Assembly: GCF_029542205.1 (NCBI RefSeq)
Contig: NZ_CP113783.1
Location: forward strand, 2,223,001 to 2,287,000
Length of the DNA stretch: 64,000 bases
From: Pseudoxanthomonas sp. SE1
GTDB taxonomy: Bacteria; Pseudomonadota; Gammaproteobacteria; Xanthomonadales; Xanthomonadaceae
Direction of reading: 5' to 3'
Positions 56,370 to 64,000 of the stretch are shown here, in pieces; the stretch's first letter is position 1; every line of letters starts with the position of its first letter. The notes beneath the pieces are model-generated. The model saw only the letters and a program-made list of their open reading frames with translations, was not told the DNA's origin and made no database searches. The position numbers and the translations under genes are program-made.

Positions 56370-57187
56370 GGCCCTGCATTTCCCCCAGAGTTGACGTCCT
56401 GCGCGTCGGGGAACTCCGCCCGAATCCGCTGAACATATCGACTGGCAGCGGCCTTGTCGCCGAGTCTATCCTCGATTTGTGATGCGAGTTTCAACACTAC
56501 GGCACTGGCGGGCCCCGAAGCCAGCCTGCGCTCGATGAAGGCACGTGCCGGCAGATAGTGCTGCCGGTTGAATTCCAGCTCCGCCATCGCGCCAAGGGCG
56601 GTCGTATTGGACGGGTCGCGCGACAGCGCCAGGCGCAGATCGCGTTCGGCCCGCTCGGTCTGTCCGGTGGCCAGGGCGCAACTGCCGGCATTCGCCATAG
56701 CCAGCGCTGGCGTCGTGTAGCCAGGCGCCCGCACGGCACGGTCGAACCAGACCAGCGATTCGGCCGCCGCCCCGTTGCTGCACAACCATGTGCCGTAGTT
56801 GTTCTGGGCCCCACCCTGTCCGGGCGCCAGTTCCGCCGCACGCCGATACAGCTGGCCCGCCTCCTGCACCCGCCCGCGCCGATCTTCGATCACCGCCATG
56901 AGCGTTGTCGCGTCCACCGAGATGGGATCCAGCTTCAGCGCAGCGCGCGCATCCTTCTCCGCCGCATCGAGCTCACCGGCATGCAGGCGCTGCGTGGCGC
57001 GAGCGAGCATCGTCTGCACCGACTGGCGGCGCTTGACCTCAGGACTGTCCTTGACCGAGTACTCGGGCGCTATCTGCTGCCCGGAGAGATGCTCCATCTT
57101 GCCCTTGGGGCGTACAAAGGTCAGGCGGCTGCAGGCGGTGCCCAGCAGAATGGGGATCAGCAGCAGGCACAGCGCCTTATGCCGCAT
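56366..57187 (-). CDS. pilF: Type IV pilus biogenesis lipoprotein PilF/PilW
   Basis: 273-residue lipoprotein ([12 protein letters not shown] lipobox) with TPR repeats ([40 protein letters not shown], and more), the pilotin that helps the PilQ secretin reach the outer membrane. The ATG at 57187 is chosen; a TTG at 57193 is in frame. It overlaps rlmN by 11 bases. Confidence 0.92.
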   Translation of the reverse strand: MRHKALCLLLIPILLGTACSRLTFVRPKGKMEHLSGQQIAPEYSVKDSPEVKRRQSVQTMLARATQRLHAGELDAAEKDARAALKLDPISVDATTLMAVIEDRRGRVQEAGQLYRRAAELAPGQGGAQNNYGTWLCSNGAAAESLVWFDRAVRAPGYTTPALAMANAGSCALATGQTERAERDLRLALSRDPSNTTALGAMAELEFNRQHYLPARAFIERRLASGPASAVVLKLASQIEDRLGDKAAASRYVQRIRAEFPDAQDVNSGGNAGP

Positions 57188-58400
57188 CGTCAATGCCCTG
57201 TTGCTGCAATTGCCGGCGGAACTCGGCCTGCCGGCGCGTGCGGTCCATGACCTGCCCTTTCAATTGGCCGCAGGCCGCATCGATGTCATCACCGCGCGTG
57301 CGGCGGACCATGGTCAGCACCTGCGCGTCGAGGAGCAGCTTCTGGAACGCACGGATCTCTTCGTCCGGCGAGCGCTCGTAGCGCGTGCCGGGGAACGGAT
57401 TGAATGGAATCAGATTGACCTTGCCGGCATCCTTCAACTGCGCGGCGTTGCTGAACTTGCGCATCAGCTGCGCCAGCTGGCGCGCATGCTCGGGCTGGTC
57501 GTTGACGCCCTTCATCAGCGTGTATTCGAACGTCACCGAATCGCGTTTCTTGTTCGCGCGCAGGTAGCGCACGCAGGAGGCCATCAATTCGGCGATCGGA
57601 TACTTCTTGTTCAGCGGCACCAGCTGTTCGCGCAGCGCGTCGTTCGGCGCATGCAGCGAGACGGCCAGCGATACGTCGGTTTCGGTGGACAGCCGGTCGA
57701 TCATCGGCACCAGGCCGGACGTCGACAGCGTGACGCGCTTGCTGGCCAGGCCGTAGCCCAGGTCGTCACGCATGATGTTCATCGCGCGCACGACGTTGTC
57801 GAAGTTGAGGAGCGGCTCGCCCATGCCCATCATCACCACGTTGGTGAGACGGCGGTTCTGCGCGGGCACGTTGCCGAGGTGGCGGGCCGTCACCCATACT
57901 TGGCCGATGATCTCGGCGGTGGTCAGGTTGCGGTTGAAGCCCTGCGTGGCGGTCGAGCAGAACGTGCAGTTGAGGCCGCAGCCCACCTGCGACGACACGC
58001 ACAGCGTGCCGCGGCTCTTGTCGGGGATGTACACAGTTTCGACGGCATTCTTGCCGTCCACGCCCATGCCGAGCAACCACTTGTGGGTGCCATCGGTGGA
58101 GGGCTTGTCGAACACCACCTGCGGGACAACGACTTCGGCATGCTCCTGCAGTTTCGCGCGCAGGTTCTTGCCGAGATCGGTCATCTCGTTGAAGTCGGTG
58201 ACGTAGCGGTGGTGGATCCACTTCATCACTTGGTGCGCGCGGAACTTCTGCTCACCCAGCTTCTCGATGAAGAAATGCTCAAGACCCTCGCGATCCAGGT
58301 CCAGCAGGTTCTGCTTCGCAGGCACAGATGCACCGATGGCCACGGACGGTGCGTCCGTGGCCATTTTCAGTTCGATCGGCGGCAGTTCGTGGCTGCTCAT
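57177..58400 (-). CDS. rlmN: Dual-specificity 23S rRNA/tRNA adenine-C2 methyltransferase
   Basis: 407-residue radical SAM methyltransferase for A2503 of 23S rRNA and A37 of some tRNAs. The 4Fe-4S motif C-x3-C-x2-C is in [10 protein letters not shown]. Methyl-carrier Cys lies near the C-terminus ([10 protein letters not shown]). It has a 30-residue N-terminal extension rich in Ala, Ser and Pro before [16 protein letters not shown] at 58400, 10 bases after ndk. Confidence 0.96.
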   Translation of the reverse strand: MSSHELPPIELKMATDAPSVAIGASVPAKQNLLDLDREGLEHFFIEKLGEQKFRAHQVMKWIHHRYVTDFNEMTDLGKNLRAKLQEHAEVVVPQVVFDKPSTDGTHKWLLGMGVDGKNAVETVYIPDKSRGTLCVSSQVGCGLNCTFCSTATQGFNRNLTTAEIIGQVWVTARHLGNVPAQNRRLTNVVMMGMGEPLLNFDNVVRAMNIMRDDLGYGLASKRVTLSTSGLVPMIDRLSTETDVSLAVSLHAPNDALREQLVPLNKKYPIAELMASCVRYLRANKKRDSVTFEYTLMKGVNDQPEHARQLAQLMRKFSNAAQLKDAGKVNLIPFNPFPGTRYERSPDEEIRAFQKLLLDAQVLTMVRRTRGDDIDAACGQLKGQVMDRTRRQAEFRRQLQQQGIDDAA

Positions 58401-58410
58401 CACTCTTCGA

Positions 58411-58836
58411 TCAACGCGAGAACACTTCGGTCGCGGCGAAGAAATACGCGATCTCGATGTTCGCGTTCTCGACCGAATCCGAACCGTGCGCGGCATTGGC
58501 GTCGATCGAATCGGCGAAGTCGGCACGGATCGTACCCGGTGCAGCATCCTTGGGATTGGTGGCGCCGAGGATGTCGCGATGCTTCAGCACGGCGTTCTCG
58601 CCTTCCAGCACCTGGATCACCACCGGGCCGGAGATCATGAACTCGACCAGCGCGTTGAAGAACGGACGTTCGCGATGCACGGCGTAGAAACCTTCGGCCT
58701 CACGGCGCGACAGGTGCTTCATCTTCGACGCGACGATCTTCAGGCCGTTCTTTTCGAAGCGGGCATAGATTTCGCCGATGACGTTCTTGGCGACGGCATC
58801 GGGCTTGACGATTGAGAGGGTGCGCTCCAGCGCCAT
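58411..58836 (-). CDS. ndk: Nucleoside diphosphate kinase
   Basis: 141-residue enzyme balancing NTP pools. The phosphohistidine is in [12 protein letters not shown] (about residue 117). The start [18 protein letters not shown] is standard. First gene of the ndk-rlmN-pilF-rodZ-yfgM-bamB run on the minus strand. Confidence 0.98.
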   Translation of the reverse strand: MALERTLSIVKPDAVAKNVIGEIYARFEKNGLKIVASKMKHLSRREAEGFYAVHRERPFFNALVEFMISGPVVIQVLEGENAVLKHRDILGATNPKDAAPGTIRADFADSIDANAAHGSDSVENANIEIAYFFAATEVFSR

Positions 58837-58885
58837 GGGGATTTTCTCCGTTGGGCGGGCCACTGAAGGCCCAAGGTTAACATGA

Positions 58886-58909
58886 AAAACCCGCGTCGAA
58901 ACGCGGGCT
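58886..58909 (-). terminator. Terminator-like hairpin upstream of ndk
   Basis: Stem CCCGCGT/ACGCGGG with loop CGAA (58890-58907). Read on the minus strand it is followed by TTTTTC, a canonical rho-independent form. There is no minus-strand gene upstream of it in the window, so it may end a small RNA or attenuate ndk. Confidence 0.6.
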
Positions 58910-59017
58910 TAGACCAGAAAGCGTAGCGAGATTCTAACGTATACGGCATTGCGATGCAGCAGGAATGTCGCGGATTGCTGCCCTGCAACATGACACCGTC
59001 GGGAGGCCGGTGGAGAA

Positions 59018-59041
59018 TGAATCAAACAAGCGTTTGATTCA
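59018..59041. promoter_or_regulatory. Palindromic operator of the PsrA-like regulator
   Basis: Perfect 10-bp arms TGAATCAAAC (59018-59027) and GTTTGATTCA (59032-59041) around AAGC. The AAAC-N4-GTTT core matches the known PsrA operator style. It is 14 bases before the TetR start codon and very likely mediates autoregulation of the whole fad operon. Confidence 0.8.
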
Positions 59042-59055
59042 GTCCCGGAGGGGCC

Positions 59056-59697
59056 ATGGGCAATACCACGCATTTCTCCACCAAGGAGCGCATCCTGGGG
59101 GCAGCCGAAGAACTGTTCGCCCAGCATGGATTCGCCGGCACCTCGCTGCGCCAGGTCACCAGCCGGGCCGACGTGAACATCGCGGCCGTCAACTACCACT
59201 TCGGCAGCAAGGAAAACCTGGTCAATGAGGTCTTCCGGCGCCGCATGGACGACATGACGGCCGCCCGCCTGTCCCTGCTCGAGCGGGCGCTGGCCGACCG
59301 CCCGGGCCAGTTGGAACCGATCCTGGCCGCCTTCGTCGAGCCCGCCCTCGCCTTGGCCCAGGATCGTCACGGCGGCGGCGCCTTCGTCCGGGTCATCGCC
59401 CGGGCCTACGCCGAAAAGAACGACGGGCTGCGCAAGTTCCTGTCGGACCATTACGGTCACGTGCTGCGCGAATTCGGCAAGGCCATTGCCGCCTGCGTGC
59501 CGGGCCTCAGCAAGGAAGAGCTGTACTGGCGGCTGGACTTCTTCTCCGGCGCGCTGACCTACGCCATGGCCGACTTCGGCCTGATCAAGCGCCCCACGGG
59601 CGTCACGGAGACGGCGCATCGTGAGCGCGCCGCCCGCGAACTCATCCGCTTCGCTGAGGCCGGCCTGCGCGCCGACCACGTCAAACAACCCCTGTAA
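59056..59697 (+). CDS. TetR-family regulator (PsrA-like)
   Basis: 213-residue TetR repressor. The N-terminal DNA-binding domain reads ILGAAEELFAQHGFAGTSLR and AAVNYHFGSKENLVNEVF, very close to PsrA of Pseudomonas. The C-terminal ligand domain is consistent with binding long-chain acyl-CoA. It lies 15 bases before the fadB-like gene, with a palindromic operator just upstream of its own start (GGAGGGG Shine-Dalgarno). It probably derepresses the operon when fatty acids are present. Confidence 0.88.
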   Translation: MGNTTHFSTKERILGAAEELFAQHGFAGTSLRQVTSRADVNIAAVNYHFGSKENLVNEVFRRRMDDMTAARLSLLERALADRPGQLEPILAAFVEPALALAQDRHGGGAFVRVIARAYAEKNDGLRKFLSDHYGHVLREFGKAIAACVPGLSKEELYWRLDFFSGALTYAMADFGLIKRPTGVTETAHRERAARELIRFAEAGLRADHVKQPL

Positions 59698-59712
59698 TCG
59701 CAAGGATTCCTC

Positions 59713-62085
59713 ATGTCCAACCAACTGCTTGTACGCAAGGCGGCCGTCCTGGGCGCCGGTGTGATGGGCGCGCAGATCGCCGCGCACCTGACCAATGCCG
59801 GGGTCGACACCGTGCTGTTCGACCTGCCTGCCAAGGAGGGCCACCCCGACGGTATCGTGCTGAAGGCCATCGCCGGCCTGGCCAAGCTGAGCCCCGCCCC
59901 CTTGGCCAGCAAGTCGCTGGCCGAGGCGATCACGCCGGCCAACTATGAAACCGGGCTGGAACACCTGAAGGGCTGCGACCTGATCATCGAAGCCATCGCC
60001 GAACGGATGGACTGGAAGCAGGACCTGTACCGGAAGATCGCGCCGTTCGTGGCCAACCATGCGGTGCTGGCGAGCAACACTTCAGGCTTGGGAATCAACA
60101 AGTTGGCGGAAGTTCTTCCGGAACAGCTTCGCCATCGTTTCTGCGGTGTGCACTTCTTCAATCCGCCGCGCTACATGCACCTGGCCGAGCTGATCCCGGC
60201 CAAAACCACCGACGCCTCGGTGCTCGAGGGCCTGGAAGGCTTCCTGACCACCACCCTGGGCAAGGGCGTGGTGTATGCGAAGGACACGCCCAACTTCATC
60301 GGCAACCGGATCGGCGTGTTCTCGATCCTGGCGACCGCCCATCACACGGCCGAGTTCAAGCTGGGCTTCGACGAAGTGGACGCCATCACCGGCCCGCTGA
60401 TCGGCCGGCCGAAGTCGGCCACCTACCGCACCTCCGACGTGGTCGGCCTGGACACCATGGCCCACGTCATCAAGACCATGGGCGATACCCTGCCTGACGA
60501 CCCGTGGCATGCCTACTTCAAATCGCCGAAGTGGCTGGAGGCGCTGATCGCCAAGGGCGCGCTGGGCCAGAAGACCGGCGCCGGCATCTTCCGCAAGGTC
60601 GGCAAGGACATCGTGGTACTCGACTTGGCCAAGCAGGACTACCGTCCGGCCGATCGCGTCGCCGCGCCGGACGTGGTCGAGATCCTGAAGATCAGGAACC
60701 CCGCCGAGAAGTTCGCCAAGCTGCGCGAAAGCCAGCATCCGCAGGCGCAGTTCCTGTGGGCGGTGTTCCGCGACCTGTTCCACTACAGCGCCTACCACCT
60801 GTCGGACATCGCGGACACGGCGCGCGACGTGGACCTGGCCATCCGCTGGGGCTACGGCTGGTCACTGGGCCCGTTCGAGACCTGGCAAGCAGCGGGATGG
60901 AAGCAGGTAGCGCAGTGGATCGCCGACGACATCGTCGCCGGCAAGACCATGAGCAGCGCGCCGCTGCCGAATTGGGTGTTCGATGGCCGTGATGGCGTCC
61001 ACGCCCCAGAAGGCAGCTACAGCCCCGCGCGCAATGCGAAGCTGCCGCGCTCGGCCCTGCCCGTCTACCAGCGCCAGCGTTTCCCGGATCCCCTGCTGGG
61101 CGAAACCTTCGCCCAGGGCGAGACCGTCTACGAGAACGACGGCGTGCGCCTGTGGACCGATGGCGACGGCATCGGTGTGGTCAGTTTCAAGACCAAGATG
61201 CACACCGTGTCCGACGCCGTGCTGGAAGGCGTGCAGCAGGCGATCACCATCGCCGAGGAGAAGTTCAAGGGCCTGGTGATCTGGCAGCCGAAGGAACCCT
61301 TCTCGGCCGGTGCCGACCTGGCCGGTGCGCTGGGCGCGCTGCAGGCCGGCAAGATCGCCGAGTTCGAAGCGATGGTCGCCAACTTCCAGGCCACCAGCCA
61401 GCGCATCAAATACTCGCTGGTGCCGGTGGTGGCGGCCGTGCGTGGCCTGGCACTGGGCGGTGGCTGCGAGTTCCAGATGCACAGCGCCAGGGCCGTGGTA
61501 TCGCTGGAAAGCTACATCGGCCTGGTCGAAGCAGGCGTGGGCCTGTTGCCGGCTGGCGGTGGCCTGAAGGAAATCGCGGTGCGCGCGTCGCAGTCGGCGG
61601 GCCCGGGCGGTGACGTGTTCGCCGAACTGAAGAAGACCTTCGAAACCGTCGCGATGGCGAAGGTGTCGGCTTCCGCGGTCGAGGCCAAGGAACTTGGCCT
61701 GGTGCGCGCGAATGACCTGGTCGTGTTCAATGCCTACGAGCAGCTGTACATCGCCAAGCAGCAGGTGCTGGCCTTGGCCGAAAGCGGCTACCGCCCGCCC
61801 CTGCCTGCCCGCCGCATCCAGGTGGCCGGCGACGTCGGCATCGCCACCTTCAAGATGATGCTGGTCAACATGCTGGAAGGCCGCTTCATCAGCGAATACG
61901 ACTATGAGATTGCCGTACGCATTGCCACCGTGCTGTGCGGTGGCGAGGTCGATCGCGGCGCCCTGGTCGACGAAGAGTGGTTGCTGAAGCTGGAGCGCAA
62001 GCACTTCGTTGAGCTGGCCCAGCAGGAAAAGACCCAGGCGCGCATTGCGCACATGCTGAAGACCGGCAAGCCCCTGCGTAACTAA
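59713..62085 (+). CDS. 3-hydroxyacyl-CoA dehydrogenase/enoyl-CoA hydratase (FadN-type order)
   Basis: 790-residue bifunctional beta-oxidation enzyme. The N-terminal dehydrogenase domain has GAGVMGAQIAAHLTNAG and NTSGLGINKLAEVLP; the hydratase domain follows (AGADLAGALGA, VRGLALGGGCEFQMH, about residues 535-590). This order is the reverse of E. coli FadB and matches Bacillus FadN-like proteins. It forms an operon with the regulator and the thiolase. Confidence 0.93.
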   Translation: MSNQLLVRKAAVLGAGVMGAQIAAHLTNAGVDTVLFDLPAKEGHPDGIVLKAIAGLAKLSPAPLASKSLAEAITPANYETGLEHLKGCDLIIEAIAERMDWKQDLYRKIAPFVANHAVLASNTSGLGINKLAEVLPEQLRHRFCGVHFFNPPRYMHLAELIPAKTTDASVLEGLEGFLTTTLGKGVVYAKDTPNFIGNRIGVFSILATAHHTAEFKLGFDEVDAITGPLIGRPKSATYRTSDVVGLDTMAHVIKTMGDTLPDDPWHAYFKSPKWLEALIAKGALGQKTGAGIFRKVGKDIVVLDLAKQDYRPADRVAAPDVVEILKIRNPAEKFAKLRESQHPQAQFLWAVFRDLFHYSAYHLSDIADTARDVDLAIRWGYGWSLGPFETWQAAGWKQVAQWIADDIVAGKTMSSAPLPNWVFDGRDGVHAPEGSYSPARNAKLPRSALPVYQRQRFPDPLLGETFAQGETVYENDGVRLWTDGDGIGVVSFKTKMHTVSDAVLEGVQQAITIAEEKFKGLVIWQPKEPFSAGADLAGALGALQAGKIAEFEAMVANFQATSQRIKYSLVPVVAAVRGLALGGGCEFQMHSARAVVSLESYIGLVEAGVGLLPAGGGLKEIAVRASQSAGPGGDVFAELKKTFETVAMAKVSASAVEAKELGLVRANDLVVFNAYEQLYIAKQQVLALAESGYRPPLPARRIQVAGDVGIATFKMMLVNMLEGRFISEYDYEIAVRIATVLCGGEVDRGALVDEEWLLKLERKHFVELAQQEKTQARIAHMLKTGKPLRN

Positions 62086-62108
62086 GCGACGGACAAGGAC
62101 ACATCGAA

Positions 62109-63314
62109 ATGAGCAAGCAGATCCAAGAAGCCTACATCGTCGCCGCCACCCGCACCCCGGTCGGCAAGGCGCCGAAGGGTGTATTCCGCAACACCCGTCC
62201 GGACGACATGCTGGCGCATGTATTGAAGTCCGTCGTCGCGCAGGCGCCGGGCATCGACCTCGGCCGCATCGATGACGCCATCATCGGCTGCGCCATGCCC
62301 GAGGGCGAGCAAGGCATGAACGTGGCGCGCATCGGCCTGCTGCTGGCAGGCCTGCCGAACACCATCGCCGCGCAGACGATCAACCGCTTCTGTTCGTCCG
62401 GCCTGCAGGCCGTGGCAATGGCGGCCGACCAGATCCGCCTGGGCAATGCCGACCTGATGCTGGCCGGCGGCACCGAAAGCATGAGCATGGTGCCGATGAT
62501 GGGCAACAAGATTGCGATGGCGCCCAGCGTGTTCGACAACGACCACGTGGCCATCGCCTACGGCATGGGCATCACCGCGGAGAAGGTCGCCGAGGAATGG
62601 AAGATCGCGCGCGAGGACCAGGATGCCTTCGCCGTCGCCTCGCACCAGAAGGCTCTCGCCGCGCAGGCCGCGGGCGAGTTCAAGCACGAGATCAGCCCCT
62701 ACGAAGTGATCTCGCGCCAGCCCGATCTGGCCGGCAACACCGTTCGCTTGAAGAAGCTGCTGGTCGAACAGGATGAAGGTCCGCGCGCGGACACCTCGCT
62801 GGAAGGCCTGGCCAAGCTGCGCACCGTGTTCCGCAATCCGCAGTTCGGTGGCACGGTCACGGCCGGCACCTCGTCGCAGATGAGCGATGGCGCCGCGGGC
62901 GTGCTGCTGGCATCGGAACAGGCAATCAAGGACTACGGCCTGACCCCGCTGGCCCGTTTCGTCAGTTTCTCGGTCGCCGGCGTGCGTCCCGAAGTGATGG
63001 GCATCGGCCCGATCGCGGCCATCCCGAAGGCGTTGAAGCAGGCCGGTTTGACCAAGGACCAACTGGACTGGATCGAACTCAACGAAGCCTTCGCCGCGCA
63101 GGCGCTGGCGGTGATCCGCGACAGCGACCTCGATCCTTCGAAGATCAATCCGCTGGGCGGCGCCATCGCACTCGGCCACCCGCTGGGCGCGACCGGTGCG
63201 ATCCGCACCGCCACGATCGTCCACGGCATGCGCCGTCGCCAGCAGAAGTACGGCATGGTCACCATGTGCATCGGCACCGGCATGGGCGCGGCGGGCATTT
63301 TCGAGTCGCTCTGA
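62109..63314 (+). CDS. Acetyl-CoA acyltransferase (3-ketoacyl-CoA thiolase)
   Basis: 401-residue thiolase for the last step of beta-oxidation. The acylated Cys is in NRFCSSGLQAV, with the catalytic NEAFA, His in GGAIALGHPLGATGA and Cys in CIGTGMGAAG. It is 23 bases after the fadB-like gene and last in the operon, before a terminator. Confidence 0.95.
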   Translation: MSKQIQEAYIVAATRTPVGKAPKGVFRNTRPDDMLAHVLKSVVAQAPGIDLGRIDDAIIGCAMPEGEQGMNVARIGLLLAGLPNTIAAQTINRFCSSGLQAVAMAADQIRLGNADLMLAGGTESMSMVPMMGNKIAMAPSVFDNDHVAIAYGMGITAEKVAEEWKIAREDQDAFAVASHQKALAAQAAGEFKHEISPYEVISRQPDLAGNTVRLKKLLVEQDEGPRADTSLEGLAKLRTVFRNPQFGGTVTAGTSSQMSDGAAGVLLASEQAIKDYGLTPLARFVSFSVAGVRPEVMGIGPIAAIPKALKQAGLTKDQLDWIELNEAFAAQALAVIRDSDLDPSKINPLGGAIALGHPLGATGAIRTATIVHGMRRRQQKYGMVTMCIGTGMGAAGIFESL

Positions 63315-63340
63315 AGCAGTGCGCACGTCCGTGTTGAACG

Positions 63341-63366
63341 AAAAAGGCGCCGGAAGGCGCCTTTTT
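63341..63366. terminator. Bidirectional terminator
   Basis: AAAAAGGCGCC and GGCGCCTTTTT around GGAA, between the converging thiolase and csaA-like genes. Symmetric A/T tracts suit both directions. Confidence 0.9.
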
Positions 63367-63386
63367 CCTGTGTGCGATGCCTTTGC

Positions 63387-63731
63387 TCACGCCATCCGCG
63401 CACCATTCGGCACCGGCCGCTCCACCGTGGTGATCACCACGCCGGCATCGGTGTGGAAGCCGGTCAGCAGGAACTCCGACACAAACCCCGCGATCTGCTT
63501 CGGAGGAAAATTGATGACACCGACGATCTGCCGCCCGACCAGATCCTCCGCGGCATAGAGCGTGACGATCTGCGCGCTGGTCTTCCTGATGCCGTGCGGC
63601 CCGAAGTCCACCCAGAGCTTCCACGCCGGTTTGCGCGCCTGGGGGAACGCCTCGACCTTCATCACGGTACCCGCGCACAAAGCGACCCGTTCGAAGTCGG
63701 CCCATCCGATGATGTCCTGCGATTGCGTCAT
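63387..63731 (-). CDS. CsaA-like tRNA-binding/chaperone-like protein
   Basis: 114-residue OB-fold protein of the tRNA-binding (EMAP/CsaA) family. Typical start WADFERVALCAGTVMKVEAF and the IVGVINFPPKQIAGF segment match CsaA. In other bacteria it has been linked to protein secretion and tRNA binding; function here unverified. ATG at 63731 is 5 bases after the stop of the upstream gene. Confidence 0.88.
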   Translation of the reverse strand: MTQSQDIIGWADFERVALCAGTVMKVEAFPQARKPAWKLWVDFGPHGIRKTSAQIVTLYAAEDLVGRQIVGVINFPPKQIAGFVSEFLLTGFHTDAGVVITTVERPVPNGARMA

Positions 63732-63736
63732 GTCGG

Positions 63737-64000
63737 TCACCTCTGTTCCATCCGGTCTTTCCACGCATCCCTGAACTCCGCCCACCAGTAGCCCAACTGC
63801 GCGCCCACGAAGCCCGCCGGCTTCAAGGCCGACACCAGGCCATAGTCCGAAAATTCGCGCCAGCGTGGGTCGTCATGGGCGATGGCACTGGCGAGGATCT
63901 CCCCGGCGAACGTGGTGGGCGCCACGCCATGTCCCCCGAACGCCTGCGCAAGCCATAGTCCGTCCTCCACGCGTCCCACCTGCGGCATCTGGTGGCGGGC
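63737..64000 (-). CDS. FAD-dependent amine/amino-acid oxidase, C-terminal part
   Basis: 88 codons open to the window edge; the start is outside. The segment GLWLAQAFGGHGVAPTTFAG is the C-terminal FAD-contact region of DAO-family oxidases (gamma-glutamylputrescine oxidase/PuuB-like). The protein ends in WKDRMEQR, near the start of the csaA-like gene. The substrate cannot be judged from this part. Confidence 0.8.
   Translation of the reverse strand, partial: ARHQMPQVGRVEDGLWLAQAFGGHGVAPTTFAGEILASAIAHDDPRWREFSDYGLVSALKPAGFVGAQLGYWWAEFRDAWKDRMEQR

Overview
The window looks like a chromosomal segment of a gammaproteobacterium of the Xanthomonadaceae (Xanthomonas, Pseudoxanthomonas, Lysobacter or Stenotrophomonas relatives). 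The case rests on high GC, a complete xanthomonadin-type aryl polyene pigment cluster, a copLAB copper locus, inovirus remnants beside a dif-like site, and a housekeeping block (ndk-rlmN-pilF-rodZ-yfgM-bamB-der-moeA) in which hisS and ispG are missing from their usual place between rodZ and yfgM. No rRNA, CRISPR array or plasmid replication gene is visible.

Left end, 1-6514, is mobile DNA. A Tn3-family transposon enters from beyond the left edge and ends at a terminal inverted repeat near 5815. It carries a DDE transposase, a tyrosine recombinase in place of a serine resolvase, and a cargo pair: a thiol-rich MerR regulator divergent from a membrane di-iron fatty-acid/sterol hydroxylase. The transposon interrupts a small gene of a filamentous-phage remnant. 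That remnant keeps a divergent regulatory switch (small phage genes leftward, a repressor-like gene rightward, palindromic operators between) and abuts a dif-like half site, so the locus may lie close to the replication terminus.

6548-17305 holds a flavin/heme reductase-like membrane protein, glucokinase and a copper-resistance locus: copL, a multicopper oxidase (copA), copB, a DUF411 protein, a CueR-like regulator behind a MerR-type promoter, and a Cu(I) P-type ATPase. Three small secreted proteins follow on the minus strand.

17330-33675 is one minus-strand operon of 18 genes, mostly joined by ATGA or GTGA overlaps, for an aryl polyene lipid. It encodes two acyl carrier proteins, two ketosynthases and a ketosynthase-like factor, a ketoreductase, a dehydratase, an AMP-ligase fused to a second hotdog dehydratase, an aromatic ammonia-lyase, a thioesterase, a halogenase-like flavoprotein, two acyltransferases, a glycosyltransferase, and an export set (MMPL transporter, LolA-like carrier, DUF3261 lipoprotein, small membrane protein).

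33767-64000 is mostly core genome: tRNA-Ala and tRNA-Glu, ppsR/ppsA, an MscS channel, orn, tadA, guaA/guaB, folD, a CPA2 antiporter, a rhodanese-ThiF fusion, moeA, der, bamB, yfgM-like, rodZ, pilF, rlmN, ndk, then a fatty-acid degradation operon led by a PsrA-like TetR regulator with a palindromic operator, a tRNA-binding protein, and the end of an amine oxidase running off the right edge. Two families of REP-like hairpin repeats lie in intergenic gaps. Starts were chosen from ribosome-binding sites, overlaps and family length; several genes appear to use GTG or TTG.
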